DNA of 49,315 bases. It comes from JAEUPI01 sp035499355 (GTDB taxonomy: Bacteria; Pseudomonadota; Gammaproteobacteria; Burkholderiales; Burkholderiaceae_C). Both the position numbers and the translations under genes were made by a program. Shown piece by piece: positions 15,764 through 24,197 of the stretch. Numbering within the stretch: position 1 is the first letter of the stretch; every line of letters starts with the position of its first letter. The DNA lies in NCBI GenBank assembly GCA_035499355.1, contig DATJYZ010000043.1, positions 1-49,315 of the forward strand, written 5' to 3'. Under the pieces are notes generated by a model. It made no database searches. It was given only the letters and a program-made list of their open reading frames with translations, and was not told the origin of the DNA.

Positions 15764-18100
15764 ATGCTGATCGAGACCGTCGCTGCCGTCGAGCGCCGCG
15801 CCATCCGGGTGCGCGGCGCGGTGCAGGGCGTCGGCTTCCGGCCGTTCGTCTACCGCCTCGCGCACGACCTCGGCCTGGCCGGCTGGGTGTGCAACGACGC
15901 CGACGGCGTGGACATCGAGGCGCAGGGGCCGGCAAGCGTGCTGGCCCGCTTCGAGCGGCGTCTGAAGACCGACGCGCCGCCACTGGCACGCGTGGCCGAG
16001 GTCACGGCATCGCCGCGCCCGCGCGCGCAGCAGGCCGCGGGGTTTTGCATCCTGCCCAGCCGTGCAGGCCGGGTGACCACGTCGATCCCGCCCGATACCG
16101 CCACCTGCGACGATTGCCTGCGCGAGCTGTGTGACGCGGCCGACCGGCGCTACCGCTACGCCTTCATCAACTGCACGCAGTGCGGCCCCCGCTACACGTT
16201 GACTCACCGATTGCCGTACGACCGCGCGCAGACGAGCATGGCGCGGTTTCCGCAGTGCCCGCAATGCCTGCGCGAATACACCGACCCGCTGCACCGGCGC
16301 TTCCACGCCGAGCCCAACGCATGCCCGGTGTGCGGGCCGGCGTTGCGCTTGGTGGACGTGCACGGCGATGCGCTTTGCGGCGACCCGATCGCCGCCACGC
16401 TCGAACTGCTGCGCCGCGGCCGCATCGTCGCCCTCAAAGGCCTCGGCGGCTTCCACCTCGCGTGCGATGCCAACCAGGCCGACGCGGTGGCGCGCCTGCG
16501 CGAGCGCAAGCAGCGCGAGGAGAAACCGTTTGCCGTGATGGCCGCGAACCTCGAATCGGCGCTGCGTTGGGTGCGTGCCGATGCCGACGAACAGGCGCTG
16601 CTGCAGTCGGCGCAGCGGCCGATCGTGCTGCTGCCGTTGCATGAGGGGTGCCAGCACCTGCTGGCCGGCGTGGCGCCCGGCCTGCGCACGCTGGGGGTGA
16701 TGCTGCCCTGCACGCCGATCCAGGTGCTGCTGTTCCACGAGGCTGCCGGCCGGCCCGCCGGCACCGAGTGGCTGCACGACCGCCAAGACCTGCTGCTGCT
16801 GATGACCAGCGCCAACCCCGGCGGCGAGCCGCTGGTGATCGGCAACGACGAGGCGCTGACGCGGCTGCAAGGCATCGCCGACGCGGTGCTGCTGCACGAT
16901 CGCGACATCGTCGCTCGTTGCGACGACAGCGTCGTGCGCCGCGTGGCCGGCGGCGCCGTGCAATTCGTGCGCCGCGCCCGCGGCTACACACCGGCACCGA
17001 TCAAGTTGCCGCGTGCCGGCCCCTCGGTGCTGGCCACCGGCGCCTGGCTGAAGAACACCATCTGCATCACGCGCGGCGACGAAGCGTTCCTGTCGCCACA
17101 TGTCGGCGACCTCGACAACGCGGCCACCTGTGGTGCGCTGGTCGAGATGGTGGAGCATCTGTGCGACGTGCTCGACGTCAGGCCGCAGGCCGTGGCGCAC
17201 GATCTGCACCCCGACTTCTTCAGCACGCGCTTCGCGCTCCAATGCGCCGCCGAGCGATCGCTGCCGGTGCACGCGGTGCAGCACCATCACGCGCACGTGG
17301 CCGCCGTGGCCGCCGAGCACGGCGTCGACGGCCCGCTGCTCGGTCTGGCGCTGGACGGCATCGGCCTCGGCGACGACGGTGCGGCCTGGGGCGGCGAGTT
17401 GCTGCGCGTCGACGGCGCAGCGTTCACGCGACTGGGCCATCTGGCGCCGATCGTGATGCCCGGTGGCGACGCCGCCGCGCGCGCGCCCTGGCGCATGGCC
17501 GCTGGCGCGCTGCAGCGCATCGGGCGCGGCGATCAGATCGTGCGTCACTTCGGTCACCACGGCGGCGCCGCCGCGGTGGCGCAGATGCTGGCGCGTGGCC
17601 TGCGCTGCCCGCCCACCACCAGCATGGGGCGCTGGTTCGATGCCGCGGCCGCGCTGCTGCGGGTGCGCGAGGTCAGCGCATTCGAAGGCCAGGCGCCGAT
17701 GCTGCTCGAGGCGCTGGCTGCATGCGCCGAGCCGATGCCAACGGACTCTGCGCTGAACGATGAAGTCCGCGTCCTGCCCGACGGCACGCTCGACCCGACG
17801 CCGCTGATCGCGCGCCTGGCCGACGAAGACGATGCGCAGCGCGGAGCCGTGCGGTTTCATCACGCGATCGCCGACGGATTGGCGCGCTGGGTCGCCGCGG
17901 CCGTCGAGTCGACCGGCCTGCGCACCGTGGCTCTGGGTGGCGGTTGCTTCCTGAACGCCTTGCTGACGACGCGACTGGTGCTGCGTCTGCAGGCGCAGCA
18001 CGTTCGTGTGCTGCAGGCCCGGCTTGCGCCACCCAACGATGGCGGCATCGCGCTGGGCCAGGCCTGGGTGGCGATCCGCCGGCAGACCGCGGGAGCCTGA
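15764..18100 (+). CDS. hypF: Carbamoyltransferase HypF
   Basis: A 778-residue multidomain enzyme that turns carbamoyl phosphate and ATP into carbamoyl-AMP and passes the carbamoyl group to HypE for cyanide synthesis. Domains in order: acylphosphatase-like (about 10-100, GAVQGVGFRPFVYRLA), two zinc-finger pairs (CDDCLREL/CTQCGPRY and CPQCLREY/CPVCGP, about 110-190), a YrdC-like domain (about 205-390, KGLGGFHLACDA), and a Kae1-like domain (about 400-770) with HDLHPDFFSTRFA, VQHHHAHVAAV and VALGGGCFLNALL. Length is as expected for a full HypF. It ends three bases before hypC. Confidence 0.96.
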   Translation: MLIETVAAVERRAIRVRGAVQGVGFRPFVYRLAHDLGLAGWVCNDADGVDIEAQGPASVLARFERRLKTDAPPLARVAEVTASPRPRAQQAAGFCILPSRAGRVTTSIPPDTATCDDCLRELCDAADRRYRYAFINCTQCGPRYTLTHRLPYDRAQTSMARFPQCPQCLREYTDPLHRRFHAEPNACPVCGPALRLVDVHGDALCGDPIAATLELLRRGRIVALKGLGGFHLACDANQADAVARLRERKQREEKPFAVMAANLESALRWVRADADEQALLQSAQRPIVLLPLHEGCQHLLAGVAPGLRTLGVMLPCTPIQVLLFHEAAGRPAGTEWLHDRQDLLLLMTSANPGGEPLVIGNDEALTRLQGIADAVLLHDRDIVARCDDSVVRRVAGGAVQFVRRARGYTPAPIKLPRAGPSVLATGAWLKNTICITRGDEAFLSPHVGDLDNAATCGALVEMVEHLCDVLDVRPQAVAHDLHPDFFSTRFALQCAAERSLPVHAVQHHHAHVAAVAAEHGVDGPLLGLALDGIGLGDDGAAWGGELLRVDGAAFTRLGHLAPIVMPGGDAAARAPWRMAAGALQRIGRGDQIVRHFGHHGGAAAVAQMLARGLRCPPTTSMGRWFDAAAALLRVREVSAFEGQAPMLLEALAACAEPMPTDSALNDEVRVLPDGTLDPTPLIARLADEDDAQRGAVRFHHAIADGLARWVAAAVESTGLRTVALGGGCFLNALLTTRLVLRLQAQHVRVLQARLAPPNDGGIALGQAWVAIRRQTAGA

Positions 18101-18103
18101 ACG

Positions 18104-18328
18104 ATGTGCCTTGCGATTCCGGTGCGGGTGGTCGAGTTGTCGAGCGCGTCGATGGCGGTGGTCGACCTCGATGGCATCCGCAAGGAGATCTCGCTGGCGC
18201 TGGTCGATGGCGTGCAGGTGGGTGACTACGTGATCATGCATGTCGGCTACGCGCTGGCGCGGCTCGATCGCGAAGAGGCCGAGCGCACGCTGGCGCTGTT
18301 CGCCGCCGTGCCCGCGGGGGGCGCATGA
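18104..18328 (+). CDS. hypC: Hydrogenase maturation chaperone HypC
   Basis: A 74-residue OB-fold chaperone beginning MCLAIPVRVVELS; Cys2 becomes the N-terminal residue and, with HypD, holds the Fe(CN)2CO group. The GDYVIMHVGYALARLD block matches the family C-terminal half. It overlaps hypD by four bases (ATGA). HupF upstream is its hydrogenase-specific paralogue. Confidence 0.95.
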   Translation: MCLAIPVRVVELSSASMAVVDLDGIRKEISLALVDGVQVGDYVIMHVGYALARLDREEAERTLALFAAVPAGGA

Positions 18329-19464
18329 AGTACATCGACGAGTTTCGCGACGGCAGGCTGGCGGGCCAGCTCGCCGCGGCCATCGCCGCCGAGGTCGACC
18401 CCGGCCGCAGCTACAACCTGATGGAGTTCTGCGGCGGCCACACGCACGCGATATCGCGTTACGGTGTGGCCGATCTGCTGCCGCCGGCGGTGCGCATGGT
18501 GCATGGGCCGGGCTGCCCGGTGTGCGTGCTGCCGATCGGGCGCGTCGACTTGGGCGTCGCGCTCGCGCTCGAACACCGCGTCGTCCTGTGCACCTATGGC
18601 GACTGCCTGCGCGTGCCGGCGTCCAACGGCCTGTCGCTGCTGAAGGCCAAGGCGCGCGGCGGCGACGTGCGCATGGTCTATTCGCCGGCCGATGCATTGA
18701 AGGTCGCGCAGGCCGAGCCCGGCCGCGAGGTGGTGTTCTTCGCGATCGGCTTCGAGACCACGACGCCGCCCACTGCGCTGGTGATCCAACAGGCGGCACG
18801 GCTGGGCCTGAAGAACTTCAGCGTCGTCTGCAACCACGTGCTGACGCCCGCGGCGATCACCAACATCCTGGAGTCGCCCGAGGTGCGCCGCCTGGGCACG
18901 CTGCCGCTGGACGGCTTCATCGGCCCGGCCCATGTGTCGACGATCATCGGCAGCCGGCCGTATGAGTTCTTCGCCGAGGAGTACCGCAAGCCGGTGGTGA
19001 TCGCGGGCTTCGAGCCGCTGGACGTGATGCAGGCCATCCTGATGCTGGTGCGGCAGATCAACGAGGGCCGCGCCGAGGTCGAGAACGAGTTCACCCGCGC
19101 CGTCACCCGCGACGGCAATCTGAAGGCGCAGGCGCTGGTGTCCGAGGTGTTCGAGCTGCGGCGCTCGTTCGAATGGCGTGGTCTGGGTGTCGTGCCGTAC
19201 AGCGCGTTGCGCATCCGCGAGGCCTACCGCGCGTTCGACGCCGAAAGCCGCTTCGGCCTGCAAGCGAAGACGGTGGCCGACAACAAGGCCTGCGAGTGCG
19301 GCGCCATCCTGCGTGGCGTGAAACATCCGCGCGACTGCAAGGTGTTCGGCACCGTGTGCACACCGGAGAACCCGATCGGCTCGTGCATGGTGTCGTCCGA
19401 GGGCGCCTGCGCGGCGTACTACAGCTACGGGCGGTTCCGCGAGATACCGGTGGTGGCGGTGTGA
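18325..19464 (+). CDS. hypD: Fe(CN)2CO assembly protein HypD
   Basis: A 379-residue iron-sulfur scaffold. Conserved motifs are FCGGHTHAI (about residue 34), GPGCPVCVLP (about 61), GFETTTPPTA (about 142) and the C-terminal cluster region CECGAIL...CKVFGTVCTPENPIGSCMVSSEGACAAYY, whose cysteines bind the [4Fe-4S] cluster. With HypC it carries the iron while CN and CO ligands are added. It overlaps hypC at the start and hypE at the stop. Confidence 0.96.
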   Translation: MKYIDEFRDGRLAGQLAAAIAAEVDPGRSYNLMEFCGGHTHAISRYGVADLLPPAVRMVHGPGCPVCVLPIGRVDLGVALALEHRVVLCTYGDCLRVPASNGLSLLKAKARGGDVRMVYSPADALKVAQAEPGREVVFFAIGFETTTPPTALVIQQAARLGLKNFSVVCNHVLTPAAITNILESPEVRRLGTLPLDGFIGPAHVSTIIGSRPYEFFAEEYRKPVVIAGFEPLDVMQAILMLVRQINEGRAEVENEFTRAVTRDGNLKAQALVSEVFELRRSFEWRGLGVVPYSALRIREAYRAFDAESRFGLQAKTVADNKACECGAILRGVKHPRDCKVFGTVCTPENPIGSCMVSSEGACAAYYSYGRFREIPVVAV

Positions 19465-20510
19465 GCGGCGTGAGAGCGGACTACGTTCGGCCGCTGGACA
19501 TCAAGCACGGCCGCGTCGACCTGTCGCACGGCGCGGGCGGGCGCGCGATGGCGCAGCTCGTCGAGCAGCTGTTCGCCGCCGCGTTTCACAACGAATGGCT
19601 CGCGCAGCGCAACGACCAGGCGCTGCTGCCGCGGCCCGAGGGCCGCATCGTGATGTCGACCGATTGCCACGTCGTCTCGCCGCTGTTCTTTCCTGGCGGC
19701 GACATCGGCTGCCTGTCGGTGCACGGCACGATCAACGACGTGGCGATGGCCGGCGCGCGGCCGCTGTATCTGGCCGCGGGCTTCATCCTCGAAGAGGGCT
19801 TCGCGCTGGCCGACCTGAAGCGCATCGTCGACTCGATGGCGGGCGCCGCGTGCGAAGCCGGCGTGCCGATCGTCACCGGCGACACCAAGGTGGTCGAGGC
19901 CGGCAAGGGCGACGGCGTGTTCATCACCACCACCGGCGTCGGCGTGGTGCCGTCGGGCATCACGATCTCGGGCGACCGCGCACGCCCGGGCGACCGCATC
20001 GTGCTCTCCGGCACGGTGGGCGACCATGGCATGGCGGTGATGTCGCAGCGCGAGTCGCTGGCCTTCGGCACCGACCTGCGTTCGGACACCGCCGCGTTGC
20101 ATGGCCTGGTGGCGGCGATGATCGACGCCGTGCCCGAGGTGCGTGTGTTGCGCGATCCGACGCGCGGCGGTCTGGCGACCACGCTCAACGAGATCGCGGC
20201 GCAGTCGGGGGTCGGCATGGTGATCGAGGAAGCCGCTGTGCCGGTGCAGCGTCAGGTGCAGGCGGCGTGCGAGTTCCTCGGCCTCGACCCGCTGTACGTG
20301 GCCAACGAGGGCAAGCTGGTGGCCATCGTGCCGGCCGATCGCGCCGAGCGCCTGCTGCAGACGATGCGTGCGCATCCGCTGGGCCGGCAGGCGGCGCCGA
20401 TCGGCGAGGTGATCGAGGACGCGCATCACTTCGTGCAGATGCGCACCCGCTTCGGCGGCAAGCGCAACGTCGACTGGCTGGCCGGTGACCAGTTGCCGCG
20501 CATCTGCTGA
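19461..20510 (+). CDS. hypE: Hydrogenase maturation protein HypE
   Basis: A 349-residue PurM-like ATPase that dehydrates the thiocarboxamide on its own C-terminal cysteine to thiocyanate, the source of active-site cyanide. The C-terminus is PRIC, exactly as required. Other signatures are LSHGAGGRAM near residue 20, TDCHVVSPLFFPGGDIG, and RDPTRGGLATTLNE. The start is the GTG at 19461 overlapping the hypD stop; a second GTG nine bases on is possible. The longer open frame upstream is a shadow of hypD. Confidence 0.95.
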   Translation: MSGVRADYVRPLDIKHGRVDLSHGAGGRAMAQLVEQLFAAAFHNEWLAQRNDQALLPRPEGRIVMSTDCHVVSPLFFPGGDIGCLSVHGTINDVAMAGARPLYLAAGFILEEGFALADLKRIVDSMAGAACEAGVPIVTGDTKVVEAGKGDGVFITTTGVGVVPSGITISGDRARPGDRIVLSGTVGDHGMAVMSQRESLAFGTDLRSDTAALHGLVAAMIDAVPEVRVLRDPTRGGLATTLNEIAAQSGVGMVIEEAAVPVQRQVQAACEFLGLDPLYVANEGKLVAIVPADRAERLLQTMRAHPLGRQAAPIGEVIEDAHHFVQMRTRFGGKRNVDWLAGDQLPRIC

Positions 20511-20524
20511 ACGCTGGAGTCAAT

Positions 20525-22288
20525 GTGCGCATCCTGTTCCTGACCCGCAGCTTCAACGGCCTGGCGCAGCGGCTGTACCTGGAGTTGACTGCGCGCGGCC
20601 ACGAGGTGTCGGTCGAGTTCGACATTTCCGACGCGGTGACCGGCGAGGCCGTGGCGCTGTTCCGGCCGGCGTTGATCGTGGCGCCGTTTCTCAAGCGCGC
20701 GATCCCCGAGAGCGTCTGGCGCCAAACGCCGTGCCTGGTGGTGCACCCGGGCATCGTCGGCGACCGCGGGCCGTCGGCACTGGACTGGGCCATCATGGAC
20801 GGCGAGCGCGAATGGGGCGTCACCGTGCTGCAGGCCGAAGCCGCACTCGACGCCGGGCCGGTGTGGGCGAGCGAGACCTTCGTGATGCGCGATGCGCCCA
20901 AGTCGAGCCTGTACCGACACGAGGTCACCACGGCCGCGGCGCGTGCGGTGCTGACGGCCGTGCAGCGGTTTGCGACCTCTGCGCAACCGCTGCCCGCGAC
21001 CGAAGCGCCCGGCAATGGCCGTTGGCGCCCGTGGATGCAGCAGGCCGCACGGCGGATCGACTGGCAGCGTGAGGACACGACCACCGTGCTGCGCAAGATC
21101 CGCGCCGCCGACGGCACGCCCGGCGTGCTCGACACGATGTTCGGCGTGCCCTGTCACCTTTTCGACGCCCATGGCGAGATGCGGGTCCACGACGCCTCGC
21201 CCGGTGATCTGATCGCGCGCCGGCACGACGCGGTGCTGCGCGCCACGCCCGACGGCGCGGTCTGGATCGGCCAGGTGCGCCGCGCCGACCGCGGCGACAG
21301 TTTCAAGTTGCCGACCGCGCTGGCCTTTCCAGCGCAGGTTGCCACGCTGTGCGAGTTCCCGATCGCCATCGACGCACCGGGCGCATCGGGCTGGCGCGAG
21401 ATCCGCTACGAATCGCGGGGCGACGTCGGGTATCTGCACTTCGACTTCTACAACGGCGCCATGAGCACAGCACAATGCCAGCGGCTGACCGCGGCCCTGC
21501 GCTGGGCGTTGGCCCAACCCCCGCGCGTGCTGGTGCTGCTGGGCGGTGCCGACTTCTGGTGCAACGGCATTCACCTGAACGTGATCGAGGCCGCCGACAG
21601 CCCCGCCGACGAGTCGTGGCGCAACATCCAGGCGATCGACGACCTGACCCAGACCCTGATCGAGGCGACGGACCACGTCGTCGTCGCCGCGATGCAGGGC
21701 AACGCCGGCGCCGGCGGCGTGTTCATGGCGCTGGCGGCCGACCAGGTGTGGGCGCACCGCGGCGTCGTGCTGAACCCGCACTACAAGAACATGGGCAACC
21801 TTTACGGGTCGGAGTACTGGACCTACCTGTTGCCGCGGCGCGTGAAGACGGGCTTGCCGAGCGACGTGATGAAGCAGCGCTTGCCTGTCTCGGCGCAACA
21901 GGCCGAGCACCTGGGGCTGGTCGATGCCGCCTTCGGCGACGACGCGAGCGACTTCGTGCGGCAGGTGCAGTCGCGCGCGGCGGCGCTCGCCGCCAGCCCG
22001 CGCGTGAGCGACCTGCTGCGGGCCAAGCAACGGCGCCGCCTGTACGACGAAGCCGACAAGCCGCTGGCCGTCTACCGCGACGAAGAGCTGGCCCACATGC
22101 GGCGCAACTTCTACGGCTTCGACCCGAGCTACCACGTCGCGCGGTCGAACTTCGTGCACCACGTGCCGCCGTCGTGGACGCCGCGCCACCTGTGTCTGCA
22201 TCGCCGGCTTGACGCGCGTCAGCCACGCCCGGACGCGCTTGCCCGAGAATCGGGGCATGGGCGAGGTGGGCTGGTCAGCGAGGCCTGA
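20525..22288 (+). CDS. hypX: HypX/HoxX, formyl-CoA-forming enzyme for active-site CO
   Basis: A 587-residue two-domain protein. The N-terminal part (about 1-270) resembles formyl-tetrahydrofolate transferases, with LVVHPGIVGDRGPSALDWA near residue 75-95; the C-terminal part (about 290-560) is a crotonase fold (GNAGAGGVFMALAADQVW and NPHYKNMGNLYGSEYWTYLLP). HypX takes the formyl group of formyl-THF, makes formyl-CoA and decarbonylates it, giving CO for the NiFe site under aerobic conditions. It starts with GTG at 20525 with a GGAG site five bases before. It closes the hydrogenase locus and fits the O2-tolerant small subunit. Confidence 0.94.
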   Translation: MRILFLTRSFNGLAQRLYLELTARGHEVSVEFDISDAVTGEAVALFRPALIVAPFLKRAIPESVWRQTPCLVVHPGIVGDRGPSALDWAIMDGEREWGVTVLQAEAALDAGPVWASETFVMRDAPKSSLYRHEVTTAAARAVLTAVQRFATSAQPLPATEAPGNGRWRPWMQQAARRIDWQREDTTTVLRKIRAADGTPGVLDTMFGVPCHLFDAHGEMRVHDASPGDLIARRHDAVLRATPDGAVWIGQVRRADRGDSFKLPTALAFPAQVATLCEFPIAIDAPGASGWREIRYESRGDVGYLHFDFYNGAMSTAQCQRLTAALRWALAQPPRVLVLLGGADFWCNGIHLNVIEAADSPADESWRNIQAIDDLTQTLIEATDHVVVAAMQGNAGAGGVFMALAADQVWAHRGVVLNPHYKNMGNLYGSEYWTYLLPRRVKTGLPSDVMKQRLPVSAQQAEHLGLVDAAFGDDASDFVRQVQSRAAALAASPRVSDLLRAKQRRRLYDEADKPLAVYRDEELAHMRRNFYGFDPSYHVARSNFVHHVPPSWTPRHLCLHRRLDARQPRPDALARESGHGRGGLVSEA

Positions 22289-22342
22289 TCGCGCGCGGCC
22301 CAACCCCGGTCGATCGGGTCATGTTCATCCAACGAGGTTGAT

Positions 22343-22633
22343 ATGAAGTTTCCATGCGCCCTGATCGCCATCGCCGGCCTTGCAGCGACCACTGCCTTCG
22401 CCGCCACGCCCGAGGAGTTGATCGCCAAGAACAGGTGCGGCCGCTGCCACTCGGCCAAGACGACGGTCAAGGCGCCGTCGTTCGCATCGATCGCCGAGAA
22501 GTACAAGGGTCAGGCCGATGCGTCGGCCAAGGTCGCCCAGATGCTCAAGACCGGCGCCAACGAGCATGACAAGGTGGCCGCCAGCGACGCCGAGCTGAAG
22601 GCGGTCGCCGATTTCGTGCTGTCGTCGAAGTAG
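22343..22633 (+). CDS. Small periplasmic c-type cytochrome
   Basis: A 96-residue class I cytochrome c. A signal peptide ends at AFA (residue 20); the haem motif CGRCH is at 32-36, and the likely methionine ligand is Met67 (VAQMLKTG). The segment ADFVLSSK forms the C-terminal helix. It probably carries electrons in the periplasm. A GAGG ribosome site precedes the ATG. It lies 54 bases after hypX on the same strand, but nothing shows that it belongs to the hydrogenase operon. Confidence 0.85.
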   Translation: MKFPCALIAIAGLAATTAFAATPEELIAKNRCGRCHSAKTTVKAPSFASIAEKYKGQADASAKVAQMLKTGANEHDKVAASDAELKAVADFVLSSK

Positions 22634-22671
22634 CAGGGCCGCGCCGCGCTGCGCCCCGGCGGGCCGGCCGC

Positions 22672-23211
22672 TCAGGCCACCGCCGAACCGCCGCGCGAGG
22701 GCTCGCCGGCATGCCCCCTCGGGGCCCCGGGGGCCAGACGCGGTTGCGCGCCGAGCCAGTACAGGCCGTTGGCCATGATGCAGAAGCCCGTCGCTGCGAA
22801 CCAGACCATGGCGCCGCCGACGAAGCCGGTGAACGCCAGCCACCAGGGGCTGTGCAGCAGCGACAGCGTGGACGCCACGATCAGGTTGAAGCCGACCACC
22901 AGATAGATGCGCCGTTCGAGAAACCACTGATCCGTCTGCAGGAAGTACAGGTCGCCGGGTTTCCATCCAGTGCGCGCCAGCGCCGGCCTGAACCCGAGCC
23001 GGACCAGGATGTTGCCGACCACGCAGAAACCCGTGAGCGCCACCACGATCGACGACGCACCGGTGGCGACGATGGCGAGCACCCACAACGGGTCGACGAG
23101 AAGCGCCAATGCGGTGCTCGCCAGCAGCACCACGCCCGCGATGAGCCAAACCGTGCGCTCGATGTACCAGCGGTCGGTTGGAACGATGTAAAGCTTGCTC
23201 GGCGTCGACAT
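22672..23211 (-). CDS. Membrane protein with two tandem DUF2892 (YgaP-like) domains
   Basis: A 179-residue protein with four hydrophobic segments arranged as two repeats. Repeat 1 has DRWYIERTVWLIAGVVLLAS and TGFCVVGNILVRLGFRP; repeat 2 has DQWFLERRIYLVVGFNLIVA and TGFCIMANGLYWLGAQP, a clear internal duplication about 72 residues apart. DUF2892 domains usually come as a single hairpin, often fused to a rhodanese. No catalytic residues are visible; function is unknown. The start is the ATG at 23211; the open frame extends upstream without support. It converges on the cytochrome c gene. The C-terminal 25 residues (APGAPRGHAGEP...) are low-complexity. Confidence 0.75.
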   Translation of the reverse strand: MSTPSKLYIVPTDRWYIERTVWLIAGVVLLASTALALLVDPLWVLAIVATGASSIVVALTGFCVVGNILVRLGFRPALARTGWKPGDLYFLQTDQWFLERRIYLVVGFNLIVASTLSLLHSPWWLAFTGFVGGAMVWFAATGFCIMANGLYWLGAQPRLAPGAPRGHAGEPSRGGSAVA

Positions 23212-23481
23212 GGTGTCCGATCCCTTCTTGGGCATCCCCTCACAATGATCCTGCGTGGCGCTGCAGCCTGACATGACCTTCATCAACGTCAATTCGCCTC
23301 GATGGCGATCTCGGCGTGTGCTGCCTTGCCCTCGATCGAGCCCGGCGCCGCCGTGCGGCCCAAATGCCGACCTCGATCGGCCAAGACATGATGCTCCCTT
23401 CGTCGTCGATCCATCCGCCGGTGTCCCGGCCGCCGTGTCGGCCAAGCCACGGCGCCGCCCGACCTGAACGCAGGAAGACCG
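23212..23481. other. Intergenic stretch without a recognisable gene
   Basis: Open frames here (for example 23255-23467 on the plus strand) are Arg/Pro-rich and match no family. No operator, tRNA or strong hairpin was recognised. With the next 300 bases it forms the least coding part of the window, between the hydrogenase and ATPase loci. Confidence 0.5.
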
Positions 23482-23697
23482 ATGGCTAGCGCGGGCCTGC
23501 GGCGCCGCAGCCTGCTGGCCGTGGCCATGGGTCCGGCTGCCCGCTGCGCGCCGGCGGGTCGCGATGCCCGTCGCGCGCGGTGCGCCTGGTGGTCCCTTGC
23601 TCGGTGGGCGTGGGCCCCGACGTGGTGGCACGCAGCGTGGCCGAGCGGCTGGCGCCGTTGTGGGGCCAGCCGGTGATCGTCGACAACTGCGCCGCCG
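23482..23697 (+). pseudogene. Remnant of a Bug/TctC-type substrate-binding protein
   Basis: An ATG at 23482 starts MASAGLRRRSLLAVAMG, a Tat/Sec-like signal usual in Bug receptors. About 90 bases on, in another frame, the DNA at 23577-23697 reads VRLVVPCSVGVGPDVVARSV then AERLAPLWGQPVIVDNCAAG. That is the well-known N-terminal block of Bug receptors (IRLVVPFxPGGxxDxxAR...LGQPVVVDNRxGA). The rest of the ~320-residue protein is missing, so this is a frameshifted and truncated remnant. Bug proteins bind carboxylates for tripartite transporters and are numerous in Burkholderiales. Confidence 0.75.
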
Positions 23698-23814
23698 GTG
23701 AGCGAAGGACGCACCGATCTGACCATCGACAAACGCCGGGTCGTGCGGGGCCTGCCGCTTGAGGCTGGTCAATACGGGGTGCCCGGGGAAGTCACGATAC
23801 TGACCCCCCCATGA
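23698..23814 (+). CDS. Short ORF coupled to the ATPase operon (38 aa, uncertain)
   Basis: A GTG-started frame encodes SEGRTDLTIDKRRVVRGLPL and then EAGQYGVPGEVTILTPP, and its TGA overlaps the ATG of the next gene (ATGA). The composition is more protein-like than the neighbouring frames, and the overlap copies the coupling used inside the operon. It could be a leader peptide, the tail of a decayed gene joined to the Bug remnant, or chance. Confidence 0.3.
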   Translation: MSEGRTDLTIDKRRVVRGLPLEAGQYGVPGEVTILTPP

Positions 23815-24197
23815 ACGAGCGCGTGATCGGGTCGGGGGGTGCGTGGCTGGAATCCAATGGCGACGCGTGCGCGCTCAACGACGCGGCGCAGGCGGCCATT
23901 GCCGAGGTGCTCGGTGCCGAGCGCGATGCCCGTGAGGCGATCGGCCGCGCGCGCCTCGAGGTGCACTCGATCGACGAGGCCGCACGCGCCGAGGCCCGCG
24001 CGGTGGCCGGGCGCACCGAGCGGCGCGTCCGCGCGGTGGTGGGTGTCTTCGAGCGCCGGCTGTCGCAACAGCTGGCGGCAATCGATGCCGAGGCGACGCA
24101 ACTGGACGTCGCGCAGCCGCCGGGCGGCGACGAGACGGCCGCGTTGCAGCGCGCGATCAGCGGCCTCGTCCACGACCTCATCGGAGTGCGGCCGTGA
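23811..24197 (+). CDS. atpH: V/A-type ATPase peripheral-stalk subunit H (G-like)
   Basis: A 128-residue helical protein without membrane segments. Residues 25-105 are Ala/Glu/Arg-rich with heptad-like spacing (VLGAERDAREAIGRARLEVH...EARAVAGRTERRV), fitting a long coiled coil. Place in the operon (first gene, before C, I and K) and size point to the small peripheral-stalk subunit that pairs with E and holds the A3B3 head. Sequence similarity alone would not settle this; the assignment rests mainly on context. It overlaps the next gene by four bases. Confidence 0.65.
   Translation: MNERVIGSGGAWLESNGDACALNDAAQAAIAEVLGAERDAREAIGRARLEVHSIDEAARAEARAVAGRTERRVRAVVGVFERRLSQQLAAIDAEATQLDVAQPPGGDETAALQRAISGLVHDLIGVRP

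Noticed and set aside
13946..18799. Very long minus-strand open frame (1617 codons) across hupK-hypABF.
   Set aside because: It runs antisense to well-recognised hyp genes. Long antisense frames are expected in GC-rich DNA with G/C third positions, and the translation is Arg/His/Gln-rich without domains.
23255..23467. 70-codon plus-strand ORF between DUF2892 and the Bug remnant.
   Set aside because: Arg/Pro-rich, no ribosome site, and no family likeness.
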